Shown here in pieces: positions 9,427 through 18,399 of a stretch of 64,000 bases of DNA. How positions within the stretch are numbered: position 1 is the stretch's first letter; every line of letters begins with the position of its first letter. Position numbers and translations under genes: made by a program. The notes beneath the pieces are model-generated. The model did not search any database, was not told where the DNA came from, and saw only the letters and a program-made list of their open reading frames with translations. Origin of the DNA: Amycolatopsis aidingensis (GTDB taxonomy: Bacteria; Actinomycetota; Actinomycetes; Mycobacteriales; Pseudonocardiaceae); the NCBI RefSeq assembly GCF_018885265.1, contig NZ_CP076538.1, positions 5,554,001 to 5,618,000 of the forward strand, read 5' to 3'.

Positions 9427-10623
9427 TCACCCGGCGAACAGCACCGCGCGGCCCACCGCCACCAGGTCGGTTGCCACGCCGGGGCGGGCGCGCAGCGGTG
9501 CGCGGCGGGTCACGTCGTTCACGATCATGATCACGGCCTGGACCACCACCCGCGCCTGGCCCGCGTCCAGCGCGCGGACCTCGCGCAGCAGCCGTACCCA
9601 CTCCTCGATGCCGGCGCGCTGGATCCGGCGGAACCTGCCGGCCTCCTCCGGCGGGAGGTGGACGCTCTCGCTGACCAGGGTGCCGATCAGGTCAGGGTGC
9701 CGCAGGGTGACCGCCACGTAGTAACGCAGCAACAGCTCGAGGCATTCGGCCGCGGTGCCGCCCTCGGCCAGTGAGCGCGCGGTGTAGTGCCGGGTCCACT
9801 CCGCTCCCCGCTCCAGCACCGCGGCGAGGATCTCGGCCTTGCCGCCGAAATGGTGGTACACGCTCGGGCCGGTGATACCCGCCGCGAGGCCGATCTCCTC
9901 GATCCCCACCGCCGGGTAACCGCGCTGGTGGAACAGCCGGGTGGCCACCGCGATCACCCGCTCCCGCCGGCCGCCGTCCACCTGCTCGGGCGCGGTGGCG
10001 GCGGGTGGCCAGGGCTCCGGCGGCCATGGGGAGGTCGCCAGCGCGGCGGTGATCGAGGTGACCAGCAGTGCCTCGAGCTCGGCCCGCGGCAGCCGCACCG
10101 AGTGGTGCGAGGGGCTGCCCAGCACCGAGAGCGCGCACCAGCCGAGGAACTCGGCGTCCTCGCGGCGCAGTTCCGGCCGCGTCATCCTGGCCAGCGCGGC
10201 CACCGCGGCGACGATCCTGGTCAGCCTGCGCAGCACGTCCGCGCGGTCGGCGCCGCTGAGGTTGCGCACCTCCCGCTGCCACAGGGCGGGCACGCCGCGG
10301 CGGTCCAGCGCGAGCGCGGTCAGCGTGCGCACCAGCCCGTCCAGCGTCCGCTGCTGCCCGGAAAGCGTCCGCAGCCGGGTCTCGACCAGGTCCAGCCCCT
10401 CGAACAGCACCCGCGCCAGCAGGTCCTGCTTGCTGCGGAAATGCCGGTAGATGGCGGTGGAACTGACCCCGACCTCGGCCGCGACATCGCCGAGCGAGGT
10501 GGCGTGGTAGCCGTTGTGCAGGAACAACGTCCCGGCCACCCGCAGGATCTGCTCCTTGCGGTCGCGGGGTCGCTTGGGCCGATCGGCCGTATCCGGCTGC
10601 GACACGATCGGGCGAGCGTCCAC
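9427..10623 (-). CDS. Double TetR-domain transcriptional regulator
   Basis: A protein of about 398 residues carrying two complete TetR modules in one chain. The first helix-turn-helix is near residues 20-70 ([16 protein letters not shown] ... [15 protein letters not shown]), the second near 215-270 ([16 protein letters not shown] ... [15 protein letters not shown]), joined by a Pro-rich linker ([16 protein letters not shown]). Both halves keep a helical C-terminal region. The start is uncertain: GTG 10623 preceded closely by GGAG, or GTG 10605. It is divergent from the M64 protease gene. A covalent tandem could bind as an intramolecular pseudo-dimer; that is inference. Confidence 0.85.
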   Translation of the reverse strand: MDARPIVSQPDTADRPKRPRDRKEQILRVAGTLFLHNGYHATSLGDVAAEVGVSSTAIYRHFRSKQDLLARVLFEGLDLVETRLRTLSGQQRTLDGLVRTLTALALDRRGVPALWQREVRNLSGADRADVLRRLTRIVAAVAALARMTRPELRREDAEFLGWCALSVLGSPSHHSVRLPRAELEALLVTSITAALATSPWPPEPWPPAATAPEQVDGGRRERVIAVATRLFHQRGYPAVGIEEIGLAAGITGPSVYHHFGGKAEILAAVLERGAEWTRHYTARSLAEGGTAAECLELLLRYYVAVTLRHPDLIGTLVSESVHLPPEEAGRFRRIQRAGIEEWVRLLREVRALDAGQARVVVQAVIMIVNDVTRRAPLRARPGVATDLVAVGRAVLFAG

Positions 10624-10721
10624 CTCCGTATTGTCCAGCCGCCGCCGATCGGGCCTCAAGCACACCTTCGGGGCACGGCAGGATACGACGTTCGGCCGTT
10701 CCGGTGGCCCGGTTGATCTTC

Positions 10722-10727
10722 TAGCGT
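10722..10727 (+). promoter_or_regulatory. Probable leaderless promoter -10 (M64 protease)
   Basis: TAGCGT fits TANNNT and ends 7 nt before the ATG at 10735. No Shine-Dalgarno is visible. This favours ATG 10735 over the in-frame GTG at 10726, which would lie inside the -10. Confidence 0.5.
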
Positions 10728-10734
10728 GCCCGGC

Positions 10735-13032
10735 ATGTGGGGACGGCGGCTGACCGCGGCGATGATCGGTGTGGCCGGTGTACTCACCATGCTGGCCTCG
10801 ACCCTGAGCGCCCCGGCGGCGCAGGCCGGGCCCCGGCAGGCACGGGTGGTGCCGATCCAGGTCACCGGTGACCCGGCCAAGCGGTTCAACCTGGTGATCC
10901 TCGGGGACGGCTACACCGCGGCCGAGTTGCCGGAGTTCCGCGAGCATGTGAACCAGCACCTGAACGTGCTGTGGACGATCGAGCCGTTCACCTCCTACCG
11001 CAACTACCTCAACGTGTACGCGGTGGAGATCGGCTCGGCCGAGTCCGGCGTGGACTGTGATCCCGGGCTGGACGCGCCGCGCAGGGACACCCCGCTGAAC
11101 ATGGGTTTCTGGGACGGCTGCAACCCGGCCAGCGTGCAGCGCCTGCTCACCGTGGACCACGCGGCGGCTACCCGGTACGCGGACCTGGTCGAGGGCACCA
11201 CGGAGGCCAACCGGCAGCTACTGGCCATCGGCAACAGCGACACCTACGGCGGCGCGGGCGGGGCCTTCGCGACGGCCTCCGGAGGCAACGCGCTGTCCTC
11301 CCTGATCACCCCGCACGAGCTGGGCCACTCGCTTGGCGGGCTGCAGGACGAGTACGACTACTACCAGCGTGGCGTGCGCGGCGGGACCTACTCCGGCGGC
11401 GAGCCGGGCTCGGTGCACCACACCCTGCTCACCGCGGAGCAGATGCGTGCGCGGCGGGCCAAGTGGTGGCGCTGGCTCGGCGAGCCGAGCGAGTCCGGCG
11501 GGGTCATCGGCGCCTACGAAGGCGGTCTCTACAGCAGCCGGGGCGTGTGGCGGCCGAGCAGGCACTCGATGATGAAGTCGCTGGGCTACTACTTCGACCA
11601 GGTGTCAAGGGAGCGGATGACCCAGCGGATCTCGGCGAAGGTGAACATCCTCGCCGACGCCACGCCCGCGGCCGAGCCGATCGGTGCCGACCGGGTGGTC
11701 TGGGTGGAGACCCTGCATCCGGCCGGGCACGAACTGGACGTCACCTGGACCCTGGACGGCACCGCGCTGCCCACCGGCAACGCGCGCAGCCTTGACCTCG
11801 CCGAGCTGGACCTCGCCCCTGGCAGGCACACCCTGACCGCGACCGTGGTCGATCCGACCGGGTTCGTGCGCGACCCGGCGATCCGGTCCTCGCCCGCGCT
11901 GACCCGCAGCCGCAGCTGGACCGTGGACACCGCACTGCGCACGCCGCCGGAGCCGACCCCGGCGGCGTTCACCGGATCCACCCCCACCGGTGAACCGGTG
12001 GGCGCGCGGGAGGTGGTGCATGTGGACACCACCCATCCGCCCACCCGGCGCCTGCACGTCGAGTGGACCCTGGACGGGCGGCCGGTGCCCAACCCCGGCA
12101 ACGACCTCGGCCTCGATCTGGCCGGGCTGTCCCTGGATCCCGGTGCGCACACGGTCACCGCCAGGGTATCCGGACCGGACGGTTCGGATAGTCGCATATG
12201 GACTGTCGACGCCACCGATCCGGCGGCGGGATACCGGCTTTCCGAACCGGTGCTGACCGTGCGCAAGCCGGGCAAGCCGGCGGAGTACATCTTCAACGGC
12301 CCGTTCACCATGGAGCTCACTGCCCGCGACGACACCGAGGGGCACGTGGTGCGCGAGTTCCGCACCGACGGCGACGGTTGGTACAACTACTTCGGCTGGC
12401 CCACCGACCCGGACGCGCCGTTCCGGTTCACCGCCGAGGGCACGGTGATCGACGACCTGGTGTACGGCAAGCTCGGCACGCCGCGACTGGTGCCATGGGA
12501 CGAGGTACCGCCCGGCTACGGCAGGCACACCATCGAGTACCGGGCGATCGACCCGGCAGGCAACCGGGGCGAGCCGGGCGAGTTCGTGGTCACCCTGCTG
12601 CCCGAGCCACCGGCCTGCACCGCCACCATCACCGGAAGGCACGCCGGGCCGCTGCGGGTGTCCTCCGGGGTGACCTGCCTGGACGGGGCGCGGGTGGCCG
12701 GCCCGGTCACGGTCGGTCCGGGAGCTTCCCTGGTCGCCACCGACGCCACGATCACCGGCCCGATGCGGGCCTCCGGCGCGGGCAGCGTGCAACTGCTGCG
12801 CACCGCGGTGCGCGGCCCGGTCCGGCTGAGCGAAGGCACCGGGGACGTCACCGTGATCGGCAGCAGGCTGTTCGGCCCGGTGGCGCTGACCGGCAACCGG
12901 GAGCCGGTGCTGGCGGGCAGCACCGTCGTGGGCCCGCTGCACTGTGCGGGCAACGACCCCGCCCCGGACACCCTGCGGGCGCCCAACACCCTTTCCGGCC
13001 CGGCCACCGGCCAGTGCACCGGCCTGGGCTGA
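10735..13032 (+). CDS. Secreted M64-family (IgA-peptidase-like) zinc metalloprotease
   Basis: A 765-residue secreted protein. Residues 1-30 are a signal peptide (WGRRLTAAMIGVAGVLTMLA then APAAQA). The M64 catalytic domain follows, from VILGDGYTAAELPEF to the zinc motif HELGHSLGGLQDEY near residue 200. Two homologous stretches of about 100 residues come next (VVWVETLHPAGHELDVTWTL and VVHVDTTHPPTRRLHVEWTL), probably Ig-like beta domains, then a third beta region (EYRAIDPAGNRGEPG). The last 140 residues are short Gly/Val/Thr-rich repeats (GPLRVSSG, GPVTVGPG, GPVRLSEG, GPVALTGN) suggesting a beta-helix. The substrate is unknown. Confidence 0.88.
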   Translation: MWGRRLTAAMIGVAGVLTMLASTLSAPAAQAGPRQARVVPIQVTGDPAKRFNLVILGDGYTAAELPEFREHVNQHLNVLWTIEPFTSYRNYLNVYAVEIGSAESGVDCDPGLDAPRRDTPLNMGFWDGCNPASVQRLLTVDHAAATRYADLVEGTTEANRQLLAIGNSDTYGGAGGAFATASGGNALSSLITPHELGHSLGGLQDEYDYYQRGVRGGTYSGGEPGSVHHTLLTAEQMRARRAKWWRWLGEPSESGGVIGAYEGGLYSSRGVWRPSRHSMMKSLGYYFDQVSRERMTQRISAKVNILADATPAAEPIGADRVVWVETLHPAGHELDVTWTLDGTALPTGNARSLDLAELDLAPGRHTLTATVVDPTGFVRDPAIRSSPALTRSRSWTVDTALRTPPEPTPAAFTGSTPTGEPVGAREVVHVDTTHPPTRRLHVEWTLDGRPVPNPGNDLGLDLAGLSLDPGAHTVTARVSGPDGSDSRIWTVDATDPAAGYRLSEPVLTVRKPGKPAEYIFNGPFTMELTARDDTEGHVVREFRTDGDGWYNYFGWPTDPDAPFRFTAEGTVIDDLVYGKLGTPRLVPWDEVPPGYGRHTIEYRAIDPAGNRGEPGEFVVTLLPEPPACTATITGRHAGPLRVSSGVTCLDGARVAGPVTVGPGASLVATDATITGPMRASGAGSVQLLRTAVRGPVRLSEGTGDVTVIGSRLFGPVALTGNREPVLAGSTVVGPLHCAGNDPAPDTLRAPNTLSGPATGQCTGLG

Positions 13033-13066
13033 GTCCGCGGGCCCACCCTGCGCAGGTCGTTCGATC

Positions 13067-13072
13067 TACGAT
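13067..13072 (+). promoter_or_regulatory. Probable leaderless promoter -10 (PPOX gene)
   Basis: TACGAT ends 6 nt before ATG 13079, with no Shine-Dalgarno, so the transcript probably starts at or next to the start codon. Confidence 0.45.
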
Positions 13073-13078
13073 GGTCCG

Positions 13079-13462
13079 ATGGGAGCAGAACTCGATCGGC
13101 TGGCTGCCGAAAAGTACCTGGTGCTCACGACGTTCCGGAAGAACGGGGCCGCGGTACCCACCCCGGTGTGGGCCGCGAGGGACGGGGACGAACTGGTGGT
13201 GTGGAGCGCGCGCAAGGCAGGCAAGGTCAAGCGCATCCGTAACAGCGGCAGGGTGGAGGTGACCGCCTGCGACGCGCGGGGCAAGCGCACGCACGGCAAG
13301 ACCGTGCCCGGCACCGCGCGGCTGCTGGACGAGGAGGGCAGCCAGCGGGCGCGGGACACCATCAAGCGCAAGTACGGCCTGGTGGGGCACGTGAGCATGT
13401 TCTTCAGCGAGCTGCGCGGCAAGGACCGCACGATCGGCATCGCCGTGGCACTGGCGGAGTGA
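13079..13462 (+). CDS. PPOX-class F420-dependent flavoprotein
   Basis: A 127-residue split-barrel protein (MGAELDRLAAEKYLVLTTFR start, VVWSARKAGKVKRIRNSGRV in the middle) of the pyridoxamine-5'-phosphate-oxidase-like superfamily. In actinobacteria this small subfamily (Rv2061c-like) usually binds coenzyme F420. The substrate is unknown. It stands alone between the M64 protease and convergent hisA. Confidence 0.8.
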   Translation: MGAELDRLAAEKYLVLTTFRKNGAAVPTPVWAARDGDELVVWSARKAGKVKRIRNSGRVEVTACDARGKRTHGKTVPGTARLLDEEGSQRARDTIKRKYGLVGHVSMFFSELRGKDRTIGIAVALAE

Positions 13463-13469
13463 CCCGCGC

Positions 13470-14207
13470 TCAGGCCTCAGCGACCGCGGCGAGGGCCTCG
13501 GGCAGGGTGAAGGCGCCCGCGTAGAGGGCTTTGCCCACGATGGCACCCTCCACCCCGTCCCTAGCAAGGGTGGCCAGCGCGCGCAGATCGTCCACACTGG
13601 ATACCCCGCCGGAGGCGATCACGGCGGCGTCGGTGCGTGCGGTGACCTCGCGCAGCAGGTCCAGGTTCGGGCCACCCAGGGTGCCGTCCTTGCTCACATC
13701 GGTCACCACGTACCGCTGTGCCCCGTCGGCATCCAGCCGGTCCAGCACCTCCCACAGGTCCCCGCCGTCCCTGGTCCAGCCGCGGGCGGCGAGCCGGTGG
13801 CCCGCCTCGGTGATCCGCACGTCCAGCCCGATCGCCACCCGGTCGCCATGCGTGGCCACGACCTTGGCGCTCCACTCCGGGTCCTCCAGCGCCGCGGTAC
13901 CCAGGTTCACCCTGCGGGCGCCGGTGGCCAGCGCGGCGGCCAGCGAGTCGTCGTCCCGGATACCGCCGGACAGCTCGACCTGCACGTCCAGCTTGCCGAC
14001 CACCTCGGCCAGCAGCTCGCGGTTGCTGCCGCGGCCGAAGGCGGCGTCCAGGTCGACCAGATGGACCCACTCCGCGCCGTCCCGCTGCCAGGCGAGCGCG
14101 GCCTCCAGCGGCGCGCCGTAGGTGGTCTCGGTGCCGGCCTCGCCCTGGACGAGGCGGACGGCCTGGCCGTCGGCCACGTCGACGGCTGGAAGGAGGGTGA
14201 ACGTCAC
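13470..14207 (-). CDS. priA: Bifunctional HisA/TrpF isomerase PriA
   Basis: A 245-residue barrel that isomerises ProFAR (histidine) and, in actinobacteria, also phosphoribosylanthranilate (tryptophan). Catalytic aspartates are in [10 protein letters not shown] and [10 protein letters not shown]. Phosphate-binding loops ELSGGIRDD and IASGGVSSV are present. No separate trpF is found among the trp genes here, which supports the bifunctional role. It lies 33 bp downstream of hisH. Confidence 0.94.
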   Translation of the reverse strand: MTFTLLPAVDVADGQAVRLVQGEAGTETTYGAPLEAALAWQRDGAEWVHLVDLDAAFGRGSNRELLAEVVGKLDVQVELSGGIRDDDSLAAALATGARRVNLGTAALEDPEWSAKVVATHGDRVAIGLDVRITEAGHRLAARGWTRDGGDLWEVLDRLDADGAQRYVVTDVSKDGTLGGPNLDLLREVTARTDAAVIASGGVSSVDDLRALATLARDGVEGAIVGKALYAGAFTLPEALAAVAEA

Positions 14208-14240
14208 GGGGCCACTATAGGAGCCGCCCCGCCGGGCTGC

Positions 14241-14870
14241 TCACAGGGTGCGCAGCCAGTTCGCCAGCACCTGGGCACCCTCGTCCCCGGACTTCTCCGG
14301 GTGGAACTGGGTGGCCCACAGCGGCCCGTTCTCCACCGCAGCGACGAAGTCCTCGCCGTGGTGCGCCCAGGTGACCTTCGGCTGGCGGCCGGGCAGCCCG
14401 GAGTCCAGCTCCCAGCTGCGTGCGGCGTAGGAGTGCACGAAGTAGAACCGGGCGCCTGCCTCCAACCCGGCGAACAGCTCGGTGTCCGCCGGGGCACGCA
14501 CGGTGTTCCAGCCCATATGCGGCAGCACCTCGGCGTGCAACCGGTCCACCGTGCCCGGCCACTCGCCGGTGCCCTCGGTCTGGACGCCGTGTTCCACCCC
14601 GCGCTCGAACAGGATCTGCATGCCGACGCAGATACCGAGCACCGGGCGGCCACCGGCCAGCCGCTTGCCGATGATCTTCTCGCCGCCGACCTCGAGCAGC
14701 CCTTTCATGCAGGCGGCGAAGGCGCCCACCCCTGGCACCACCAGGCCGTCCGCCCTCAGTGCCGCATGCGGGTCCGCCGTCACCTCGACCTCGGCACCGG
14801 CACGCCGCACGGCGCGCTCGGCGGAACGCAGGTTTCCGGAGCCGTAGTCCAGGATCACGACGGAAGTCAC
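14241..14870 (-). CDS. hisH: Imidazole glycerol phosphate synthase, glutaminase subunit
   Basis: A class I glutamine amidotransferase that supplies ammonia to HisF. The catalytic triad is visible: Cys in [13 protein letters not shown], and His and Glu in QFHPEKSG. It has 209 residues and starts at GTG 14870, only 4 bp after the MFS gene stop. It is separated from hisF by priA and an inserted block. Confidence 0.96.
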   Translation of the reverse strand: MTSVVILDYGSGNLRSAERAVRRAGAEVEVTADPHAALRADGLVVPGVGAFAACMKGLLEVGGEKIIGKRLAGGRPVLGICVGMQILFERGVEHGVQTEGTGEWPGTVDRLHAEVLPHMGWNTVRAPADTELFAGLEAGARFYFVHSYAARSWELDSGLPGRQPKVTWAHHGEDFVAAVENGPLWATQFHPEKSGDEGAQVLANWLRTL

Positions 14871-14874
14871 CCCC

Positions 14875-15996
14875 TCAGCCTAGGCCACTCGCCCGCCGGG
14901 GCCTGCGGAGCAGGGGCAGGGCGGCCACGGCGAGGGCACCGAGGATGGCGAAGGCGACGCCGAAGCTGGTCCCGGCGACCACGGCGCCGACGGCGACCGC
15001 GCCGAGGCCCTGGCCCGCGTCGAAGGCGACGTTCCACACCATGCTGGCCGCCCCGGCCGGGGACCGGTGGAACATCACCACGAGGGAGTCGTTCTGCACC
15101 ACGCCGAACCCCGCGCCGAACACGGCCACCGCGAGGATCGCCAGCGGCGCGTTCGCGGTGGCGGCGGCGAAGCCGAGCAGGCCAACCGCCACGGTCACCA
15201 GCGCCGGTGGCAGCATCCGGCCCGCGGCCGTCATCCTGCTGCCCACCAGCCCGGCGAGCCATCGGCCCACCATCGCGGTACCGGCCACCAGCAGCAGGGC
15301 GATCGCGCCGGAGCCACCGAGCACCACGGGCAGGAAGGTGGCCAGCGCGCCGTAGCCCACCGAGCCGAGCAGCATCACCACCCACGGCCGCCAGGTCAGC
15401 GCCACTGTGGACAGCCATCGGGTGCGCTCGCCGTCGCGGGGGAAGACCCTCGGCAGCAGCGCGACCCCGATCATGCTGGCGACCGGGAGCCCGGCGGCGA
15501 TCAGGAAGACCGGCCGGAACCCCCAGTCCTGCGCCAGCCACGCGCCCGCGGGGAGACAGACCAGCTGCGGCAGCCCGGTGGCGAGGCCGTAGAGACCGGA
15601 GCCACCGGCGAGGGCGTCCTTCGGCAGCAGTTCGGCGATCAGCGCGCTGCCGCAGACGGTCACCAGGCCGAAGCCCACGCCGCGGGCCAGGGAGATGGCC
15701 AGCACCGCCAAAGCGGATTCGGTCACCGGCAGCAGCAGCGCGGGCACGCCGAGCAGTCCCGTGCCCAGCAGCAGCGCGGGTTTGTAGCCGTACAGGCGAA
15801 CCGCGGTCGGCACCGTGAGCTGGGCGAGCACCGTGCTCGCCATGAACACCCCGGTGGTCGCGCCGGCAACGGCCTCGCTGCCGCCGCCCGCGATCACCCA
15901 CAGTGGCAGGACCGGCAACAGCAGTGAGAAGCCGCTCATCATCGCCACCGTGGCGATCAGCAGCAGCCGGAAGTCACGGTGACGAAGCGGGGACAC
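14875..15996 (-). CDS. MFS transporter
   Basis: A 373-residue, roughly 11-12 helix major-facilitator protein ([20 protein letters not shown] start; [20 protein letters not shown] near residue 110). The GTG start at 15996 has AAAGGA upstream. It is tightly joined to hisH (4-bp gap) and so co-transcribed with hisH-priA, although it is not a normal his-operon member. The substrate is unknown; drug/proton efflux types are closest. Confidence 0.85.
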   Translation of the reverse strand: MSPLRHRDFRLLLIATVAMMSGFSLLLPVLPLWVIAGGGSEAVAGATTGVFMASTVLAQLTVPTAVRLYGYKPALLLGTGLLGVPALLLPVTESALAVLAISLARGVGFGLVTVCGSALIAELLPKDALAGGSGLYGLATGLPQLVCLPAGAWLAQDWGFRPVFLIAAGLPVASMIGVALLPRVFPRDGERTRWLSTVALTWRPWVVMLLGSVGYGALATFLPVVLGGSGAIALLLVAGTAMVGRWLAGLVGSRMTAAGRMLPPALVTVAVGLLGFAAATANAPLAILAVAVFGAGFGVVQNDSLVVMFHRSPAGAASMVWNVAFDAGQGLGAVAVGAVVAGTSFGVAFAILGALAVAALPLLRRPRRASGLG

Positions 15997-16034
15997 CTGT
16001 CCTTTCTAGCGCGCCCGGCCTGCCGCTCGTGGAC

Positions 16035-16142
16035 GTGGGCGGCAAACTCGGGTGTACGCGGGGAGCAAACTCGGGTACGGGAACGGCAAACTCGTGCGCG
16101 TGGCGGGCAAACACGCGCGCGTGGGCGGCAAACACGATCTGG
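16035..16142. repeat. Five 21-23 bp direct repeats (locus A)
   Basis: The core GGCAAACTCG or GGCAAACACG (once AGCAAACTCG) starts at 16041, 16064, 16085, 16106 and 16127: spacings of 23, 21, 21 and 21 bp. Between cores are short G-rich segments and GTAC/GCGC ends. The array fills the gap between the transketolase C-subunit stop and the MFS start. The same unit recurs at 37.4-37.55 kb. Confidence 0.85.
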
Positions 16143-16149
16143 TCGGTGG

Positions 16150-17040
16150 TCAGCTGAGGAAGGCGCGGATGGTGCCCGCGAGGGAAGCCTCGTCCAGGCC
16201 GTGGGCCCGGTCGTGATCGGACATGGTGCCGTACAGCCGGACCTCACGGTCCCGGCGCACGCCGAGGGAGCGCAGGCGGTGCGGGGTGGCGGCCAGTGCC
16301 TCGGTGACGAGGTGGGCGGAGGTGCCCGCGAGGTAGGGCTCCACCAGCACCACATCGGCGGGGCCGGAGCCGACGGCGGCGCGCAGCCCGGCCGCGTCGA
16401 AGGGGCGGATGGTCGCCGCGTACAGCACGGTGACGTCCAGGCCCGCGGTCGCCGCGAGCACCCGGTCCAGCATCGGGCCGACCGCGAGTACCACGCCGGC
16501 ACCACCCCGGCGGATCACCTGGAATCCGGTGCCGTGGTGGGGTTCGGCGTTCACCGCCGCGGACAGCCGCAGGTACACGGTGCCGGTACCGGGCAGCGCC
16601 GCCAGCAGCAGCCTGCGTGCCTCCTCCGGATGCCCAGGCACGTGCACGGTCCACCCGGGAACCGTGTCGAGCAGCGCGACGTCGGCCGGCGACTGATGGG
16701 TACGGCCTTCGGTGGACATGTCGTAGGAGGCGCCGGAGGACACCAGCACGGCGCCGGCGCCCTGATGGGTCAGGTCCAGCTTGATCTGCTCGTAAGGGCG
16801 TTCCACCAGGAAGGACGGGAAGGTGTGCGCCACCGGCCGCATTCCGGACAGTGACAGCCCGCCGGTGACGCCGATCAGCAGCTGCTCCCGGATGCCGACG
16901 TTGATCACCCGGTCCGGGTGCCGGTGGGCGGCGTGCTCGAGCTGGGCCGCCGAGATGTCGGCCAGCACCACGGCCAGCCGGGGGTCGGCGTCCAGCTGCG
17001 CGCCGATGGTGGACAGGAAGGTCTCGCGCATGGTCTGCAT
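16150..17040 (-). CDS. Transketolase, C-terminal subunit (split type)
   Basis: A 296-residue protein matching the pyrimidine-binding and C-terminal domains of transketolase/DXPS-type enzymes: VINVGIREQLLIGVTGGLSL contains the glutamate that activates thiamine diphosphate, and the C-terminal Rossmann-like domain has LVEPYLAGTSAHLV. It pairs with the adjacent N-subunit (4-bp gap, same direction). Start is ATG 17040, with an in-frame ATG three codons later. The sugar substrate is not certain; split transketolase-like pairs often serve secondary or aminosugar pathways. Confidence 0.88.
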   Translation of the reverse strand: MQTMRETFLSTIGAQLDADPRLAVVLADISAAQLEHAAHRHPDRVINVGIREQLLIGVTGGLSLSGMRPVAHTFPSFLVERPYEQIKLDLTHQGAGAVLVSSGASYDMSTEGRTHQSPADVALLDTVPGWTVHVPGHPEEARRLLLAALPGTGTVYLRLSAAVNAEPHHGTGFQVIRRGGAGVVLAVGPMLDRVLAATAGLDVTVLYAATIRPFDAAGLRAAVGSGPADVVLVEPYLAGTSAHLVTEALAATPHRLRSLGVRRDREVRLYGTMSDHDRAHGLDEASLAGTIRAFLS

Positions 17041-17044
17041 GGCC

Positions 17045-17773
17045 TCAATCCCTCGGTTCGACGGTGGCCACCACGGCCAGTGGTCGCGGTGGGTGTGCCG
17101 CGGTGAACGCCCGGTACAGCGCCTCGTGGTCGCGGCCGTCCACGGTGCGGGTCTCCCAGCCCTCCACGGCGAACCGCCGTCCGATCCCGCCGGGCCAGCC
17201 GTGCGTCGCGGAGTCGTTGTCGATCACCACGGCGGTCAGCCGCTCCAGCGCGGCACGGCCGGCCAGCGCGATCGCCTCGTGGTTGGAGCCCTCGTCCAGT
17301 TCGGCGTCGCCGAGCAGCACCACCACCCGCGAGCCGGTCAACCGCTGGACCCGCAGGCCGAGCGCGGTGCCGACGGCCAGTGGCAGGCCGTGCCCCAGCG
17401 AGCCGCTGCCGATCTCCACCCCGGGCACCAGGGTGCCGTCGGGATGCGTGCCGAGCCGGGACTCCGCCGAGGTCCAGCCGGTGAGCTCGGCCGGGTCGAT
17501 GAAGCCCTTCGCGGCCAGCACGGCGTAGTAGGCCATCGGCCCATGGCCCTTGGACAGCAGGAAACGGTCCCGCGCGGGATCTCCTGCGGTCTCCGGGGTC
17601 ACGTTGAGCACCCGGTCGTAGAGCACCCAGAGCACATCCAATGTGGAGGTCGCCGCCGCGGTGTGTTTCTCGTCACCGGTCAGCTGCGACATCAGGCCGG
17701 GCAGGTCGGCGAAGCCCGGCGATCGCGGGGCAGGTGTCGGAGTGGTCGTCGGAGTGGTCGTCGGAGTAGTCAT
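17045..17773 (-). CDS. Transketolase, N-terminal subunit (split type)
   Basis: The 242-residue partner carries the thiamine-diphosphate pyrophosphate-binding domain: LSKGHGPMAYYAVLA, GSLGHGLPLAVG and the GDAELDEGSNHEA...DND metal-binding motif. ATG 17773 is followed by a Thr/Pro-rich leader (TTPT repeated), encoded by three 12-bp DNA repeats. Its start region faces soxR across 52 bp holding a SoxR-like box whose -35 (TTGACT) points toward this gene, so oxidative or redox-cycler control is likely. Confidence 0.88.
   Translation of the reverse strand: MTTPTTTPTTTPTPAPRSPGFADLPGLMSQLTGDEKHTAAATSTLDVLWVLYDRVLNVTPETAGDPARDRFLLSKGHGPMAYYAVLAAKGFIDPAELTGWTSAESRLGTHPDGTLVPGVEIGSGSLGHGLPLAVGTALGLRVQRLTGSRVVVLLGDAELDEGSNHEAIALAGRAALERLTAVVIDNDSATHGWPGGIGRRFAVEGWETRTVDGRDHEALYRAFTAAHPPRPLAVVATVEPRD
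17736..17771. repeat. Three tandem 12-bp repeats at a gene start
   Basis: gtcggagtggtc occurs twice and gtcggagtagtc once, ending 2 bp before the ATG of the transketolase N-subunit. They encode Thr-Thr-Pro-Thr units. Copy changes would stay in frame. Confidence 0.8.
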
Positions 17774-17788
17774 GGACTTCACGGTGCA

Positions 17789-17808
17789 ACCTCGACTTAG
17801 GTTGAAGT
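17789..17808. promoter_or_regulatory. SoxR-like operator
   Basis: acctcgacttaggttgaagt is an imperfect 20-bp palindrome of the SoxR-box type (7 of 10 half-site positions symmetric). It contains the perfect core AACCT-related repeat CAACCT/AGGTTG with a 6-nt spacer at 17787-17804. On the minus strand a -35 TTGACT overlaps its edge, as in SoxR-activated promoters. Confidence 0.6.
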
Positions 17809-17813
17809 CAAGG

Positions 17814-17819
17814 TAGGCT
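17814..17819 (+). promoter_or_regulatory. Probable leaderless promoter -10 (soxR)
   Basis: TAGGCT ends 6 nt before the soxR GTG at 17826, and the SoxR-like box lies immediately upstream, which would allow autoregulation. Confidence 0.45.
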
Positions 17820-17825
17820 GGTGCC

Positions 17826-18287
17826 GTGACGAAGCTTGCCGACCACCTCAGCATCGGCCAGGTCGCGCAGCGCAGTGGCGTACCGCACACCGCGCTGCGC
17901 TTCTACGAGGACCGGGGCCTCATCTTCGCCGAGCGTTCCGCCGGCAACCAGCGCCGCTATCCCCGCTCGGTGCTGCGCCGGATCGCCTTCATCCGCGCGG
18001 CCCAGCGGGTCGGGCTCAGCCTGGAGGAGATCAGCGAGGCCCTTTCGACGCTGCCGCGCGACCACGCGCCGACCAAGGCCGACTGGACCCGGCTGTCCAG
18101 GAACTGGCAAGCCGAGCTGGACGCGAGAATCGACGCGCTGCAGCGGCTGCGCGACCGGCTGACCGGATGCGTGGGTTGCGGCTGCCTGTCCCTGCGCGCC
18201 TGCTCGCTGCACAACACCGAGGACCATATGGCCCGTTTCGGCTCCGGCGCCCGATTACTCAAACCGGCCGCCGAGGGCGGCCAGTAA
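17826..18287 (+). CDS. soxR: Redox-sensing MerR-family regulator SoxR
   Basis: A 153-residue MerR protein: helix-turn-helix LSIGQVAQRSGVPHTALRFY, the GNQRRYPRSVLRRIAFI wing, a dimerisation helix, then the SoxR [2Fe-2S] ligand pattern C-x2-C-x-C-x5-C in GCVGCGCLSLRACSL. In actinobacteria SoxR responds directly to redox-active compounds and controls a few nearby genes. The split transketolase across the shared box is the obvious target. Confidence 0.93.
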   Translation: MTKLADHLSIGQVAQRSGVPHTALRFYEDRGLIFAERSAGNQRRYPRSVLRRIAFIRAAQRVGLSLEEISEALSTLPRDHAPTKADWTRLSRNWQAELDARIDALQRLRDRLTGCVGCGCLSLRACSLHNTEDHMARFGSGARLLKPAAEGGQ

Positions 18288-18369
18288 TCCGCCATTCACC
18301 GGCGCTCCACAAAAACGCCGGAAACATCACCGCACGTTGATCGGTGCCCTGGTTCACATCGTGGACCCG

Positions 18370-18399
18370 TTGCTTTTTGTCGGACTACCTGAATAGTCT
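18370..18399 (+). promoter_or_regulatory. Promoter of the condensation-protein operon
   Basis: TTGCTT (18370-18375) and TAGTCT (18394-18399) with an 18-nt spacer form a good housekeeping-type promoter. Transcription would begin near 18406, leaving a leader of about 165 nt before the first ATG. The block is AT-richer than its surroundings. Confidence 0.5.

Noticed and set aside
13797..15818. A 673-codon plus-strand frame opposite priA, hisH and the MFS gene
   Set aside because: It mirrors genes with clear catalytic motifs; its product is Arg/Gly/Pro-rich low-complexity sequence.
16035..16142. CRISPR-like array of short repeats
   Set aside because: Units are 21 bp with only about 11 bp of variable sequence between cores, no true spacers and no cas genes.
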